DNA from: Candidatus Stahliibacteriota bacterium CG08_land_8_20_14_0_20_40_26
Lineage (GTDB): Bacteria > Hydrothermota > UBA3073
NCBI GenBank assembly: GCA_002774315.1
Contig: PEYP01000078.1
Span: 1 to 6,008 of the forward strand
Length of the DNA stretch: 6,008 nucleotides
Reading direction: 5' to 3'
In this document: positions 5,345-6,008 of the stretch, piece after piece
How the letters are laid out: each line of letters opens with the position of its first letter
How positions within the stretch are numbered: the stretch's first letter is position 1
Translations under genes and position numbers: made by a program
The notes under the pieces: generated by a model
Database searches by the model: none
What the model was told of the DNA's origin: nothing
The model's input: only the letters and a program-made list of their open reading frames with translations

Positions 5345-5373
5345 TTGACTTTTGCGGTGTTTTATATTACACT
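5345..5373 (+). promoter_or_regulatory. Predicted sigma-70-type promoter of the MNT gene
   Basis: A -35 box TTGACT (5345-5350) and a -10 box TACACT (5368-5373) are separated by 17 bases, the ideal distance. The -10 box is a 4-of-6 match. It would start transcription near 5380, within the four-site operator. An alternative TATATT at 5363-5368 is badly spaced from either TTGACT. Confidence 0.5.
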
Positions 5374-5395
5374 TATAGGTGTAAAATGTAACACC
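5356..5395 (+). promoter_or_regulatory. Four-half-site operator upstream of the HTH-nucleotidyltransferase gene
   Basis: Four copies of a 7-base word RGTGTWW lie exactly 11 bases apart in alternating orientation. They are GGTGTTT (5356-5362, plus), AGTGTAA read on the minus strand (5367-5373), GGTGTAA (5378-5384, plus) and GGTGTTA read on the minus strand (5389-5395). The whole is a 40-bp nested palindrome centred at 5375.5. Binding would cover the -10 box and the start point, and the last site abuts the Shine-Dalgarno. The natural candidate regulator is the winged-helix protein encoded immediately downstream. Pattern and spacing are seen directly; the regulator is inferred. Confidence 0.65.
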
Positions 5396-5401
5396 AGGAG
5401 G
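5396..5401 (+). promoter_or_regulatory. Shine-Dalgarno AGGAGG deciding a TTG start
   Basis: A perfect AGGAGG is followed after four bases by TTG (5406). No ATG or GTG is suitably placed. An ATT codon at 5409 would have better spacing but is a rarer start. TTG is chosen. The short spacer and non-ATG start suggest low translation. Confidence 0.6.
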
Positions 5402-5405
5402 AAAA

Positions 5406-5951
5406 TTGATTTCTATAACATCTAAAATTGCGCAATCACTTCTTGCATTCTATTTTTTACACGAGGACGAAAGTCTTTATGTTAATGAGATAGTGCGTCG
5501 TCTGGGTGTAGATAAACGGAATCTTGTTAAAAAGCTAAATGAATTTGAACGAGAGGGACTTTTCAAGAGTGAGATAATTGGCAATCAAAAATATTACTCT
5601 CTAAACAAGAAATATCCGCTGTATAAGGAATATAAAAAAATCATTCTGAAAACAATCGGAATTGAAAAGCAGTTAAAAACTGCTTTAAGCAAGATAAAAG
5701 GTATCAGGAAGGCCTTCATTTATGGCTCTTATGCAAAAGACAAAATGGATGCCTTCAGCGATATTGACATCATTGTAATTGGCAATCATAGTACTATCTT
5801 GCTTCACAAGAAAATTGCTCAGTTACAAAAACTGACAGAGCGGGAAATAAATATCATCAGCATAAGTCAGGAGGAGTTTAATTCCAAAATAAAGAGTAAC
5901 GATTCATTTATAACGGATGTTTTGAAAAAGAAAAAAATTGATATAATATGA
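5406..5951 (+). CDS. Winged-helix / minimal nucleotidyltransferase (MNT) protein, probable antitoxin
   Basis: This 181-residue protein has two domains. Residues about 1-70 form a winged helix-turn-helix ('SLYVNEIVRRLGVDKRNLVK' with the wing 'FKSEIIGNQKYYSLN'). Residues about 85-181 are a minimal nucleotidyltransferase carrying the GSx10DxD motif: Gly107-Ser108 and Asp119-Ile-Asp121 in 'YGSYAKDKMDAFSDIDIIVIG'. Such proteins bind ATP and metal and, in MNT/HEPN toxin-antitoxin pairs, silence the HEPN partner by AMP transfer. The expected later acidic residue on the next strand is Asn149 ('REINIISIS'), so catalytic ability is uncertain; it may work by binding. It starts at TTG 5406 after AGGAGG. 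Its stop overlaps the next start (ATGA, 5948-5951), so the two are translationally coupled. A four-site operator over its promoter points to autoregulation by the winged helix. A non-toxin regulator with an MNT domain is the alternative. Confidence 0.82.
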   Translation: MISITSKIAQSLLAFYFLHEDESLYVNEIVRRLGVDKRNLVKKLNEFEREGLFKSEIIGNQKYYSLNKKYPLYKEYKKIILKTIGIEKQLKTALSKIKGIRKAFIYGSYAKDKMDAFSDIDIIVIGNHSTILLHKKIAQLQKLTEREINIISISQEEFNSKIKSNDSFITDVLKKKKIDII

Positions 5952-6008
5952 TAAGGTTTGAGAGAAGATATTTTGTCAAGTTCGATTTCTCTGACGAACA
6001 AATAAGGC
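5948..6008 (+). CDS. 5' end of the gene paired with the MNT protein, probably a HEPN-domain protein (cut by window edge)
   Basis: An ATG at 5948 overlaps the MNT stop by four bases (ATGA) and opens an uninterrupted frame to the window end, 'MIRFERRYFVKFDFSDEQIR'. Only 20 codons are visible. An ATGA-coupled gene directly after a winged-helix/MNT protein is most often a HEPN protein, an alpha-helical RNase-like or tRNA-targeting toxin. The start resembles the polar N-terminal helix lead-in of such proteins, but the diagnostic RxxxxH motif would lie downstream. The start and overlap are seen; the HEPN identity is an inference from context. Confidence 0.5.
   Translation, partial: MIRFERRYFVKFDFSDEQIR

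Overview
The window is AT-rich bacterial DNA, with every supportable gene on the plus strand. It reads like an uncultured, Gram-negative-type lineage. One product looks like an outer-membrane beta-barrel with an N-terminal signal peptide and a C-terminal Phe. Several intergenic stretches hold the degenerate tandem 'text' (TTGTCATT/TGACTTTTGAT strings, TCTGTGTC-type 10-mers, CTAATTAC strings) that I associate with candidate-phylum metagenome bins. No marker gene is present, so the lineage is only a guess.

Layout. Positions 1-1395 hold the C-terminal target-recognition part of a type IIG (Eco57I/TaqI-like) restriction-modification enzyme whose methyltransferase half lies before the window. Positions about 1376-2249 are a junkyard: coding-like fragments in three reading frames with no well-placed ribosome binding site, joined near 1922-1955 by a perfect 11-bp inverted repeat. 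I read this as decayed or rearranged genes. Positions 2478-3518 encode an intact Fic-domain protein (class II, self-inhibited, with a C-terminal winged helix). Positions 3519-3947 are a repeat-rich intergenic region with a strong hairpin, two families of degenerate tandem repeats and a second copy of the sequence that leads the fic gene. Positions 3948-5192 carry a more GC-rich pair: a small outer-membrane-like protein and, 3 bp later, a 'KPNIYLYP' family protein. After a low-complexity spacer, 5406-5951 encodes a winged-helix plus minimal nucleotidyltransferase protein. It overlaps by ATGA the start of a second gene at 5948, cut by the window edge and probably a HEPN-domain partner.

How the parts fit. 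The type IIG enzyme, the Fic protein and the MNT/HEPN-like pair are all families common in defence or toxin-antitoxin islands, so this looks like accessory DNA. The clearest regulatory signal is upstream of the MNT gene. Four copies of a 7-bp half-site (RGTGTWW), in alternating orientation and exactly 11 bp apart, overlay the predicted -10 box and end at the Shine-Dalgarno. This is what an autorepressing HTH-antitoxin would need. The outer-membrane/YLYP pair does not obviously belong to the defence theme and may be the least characterised part.
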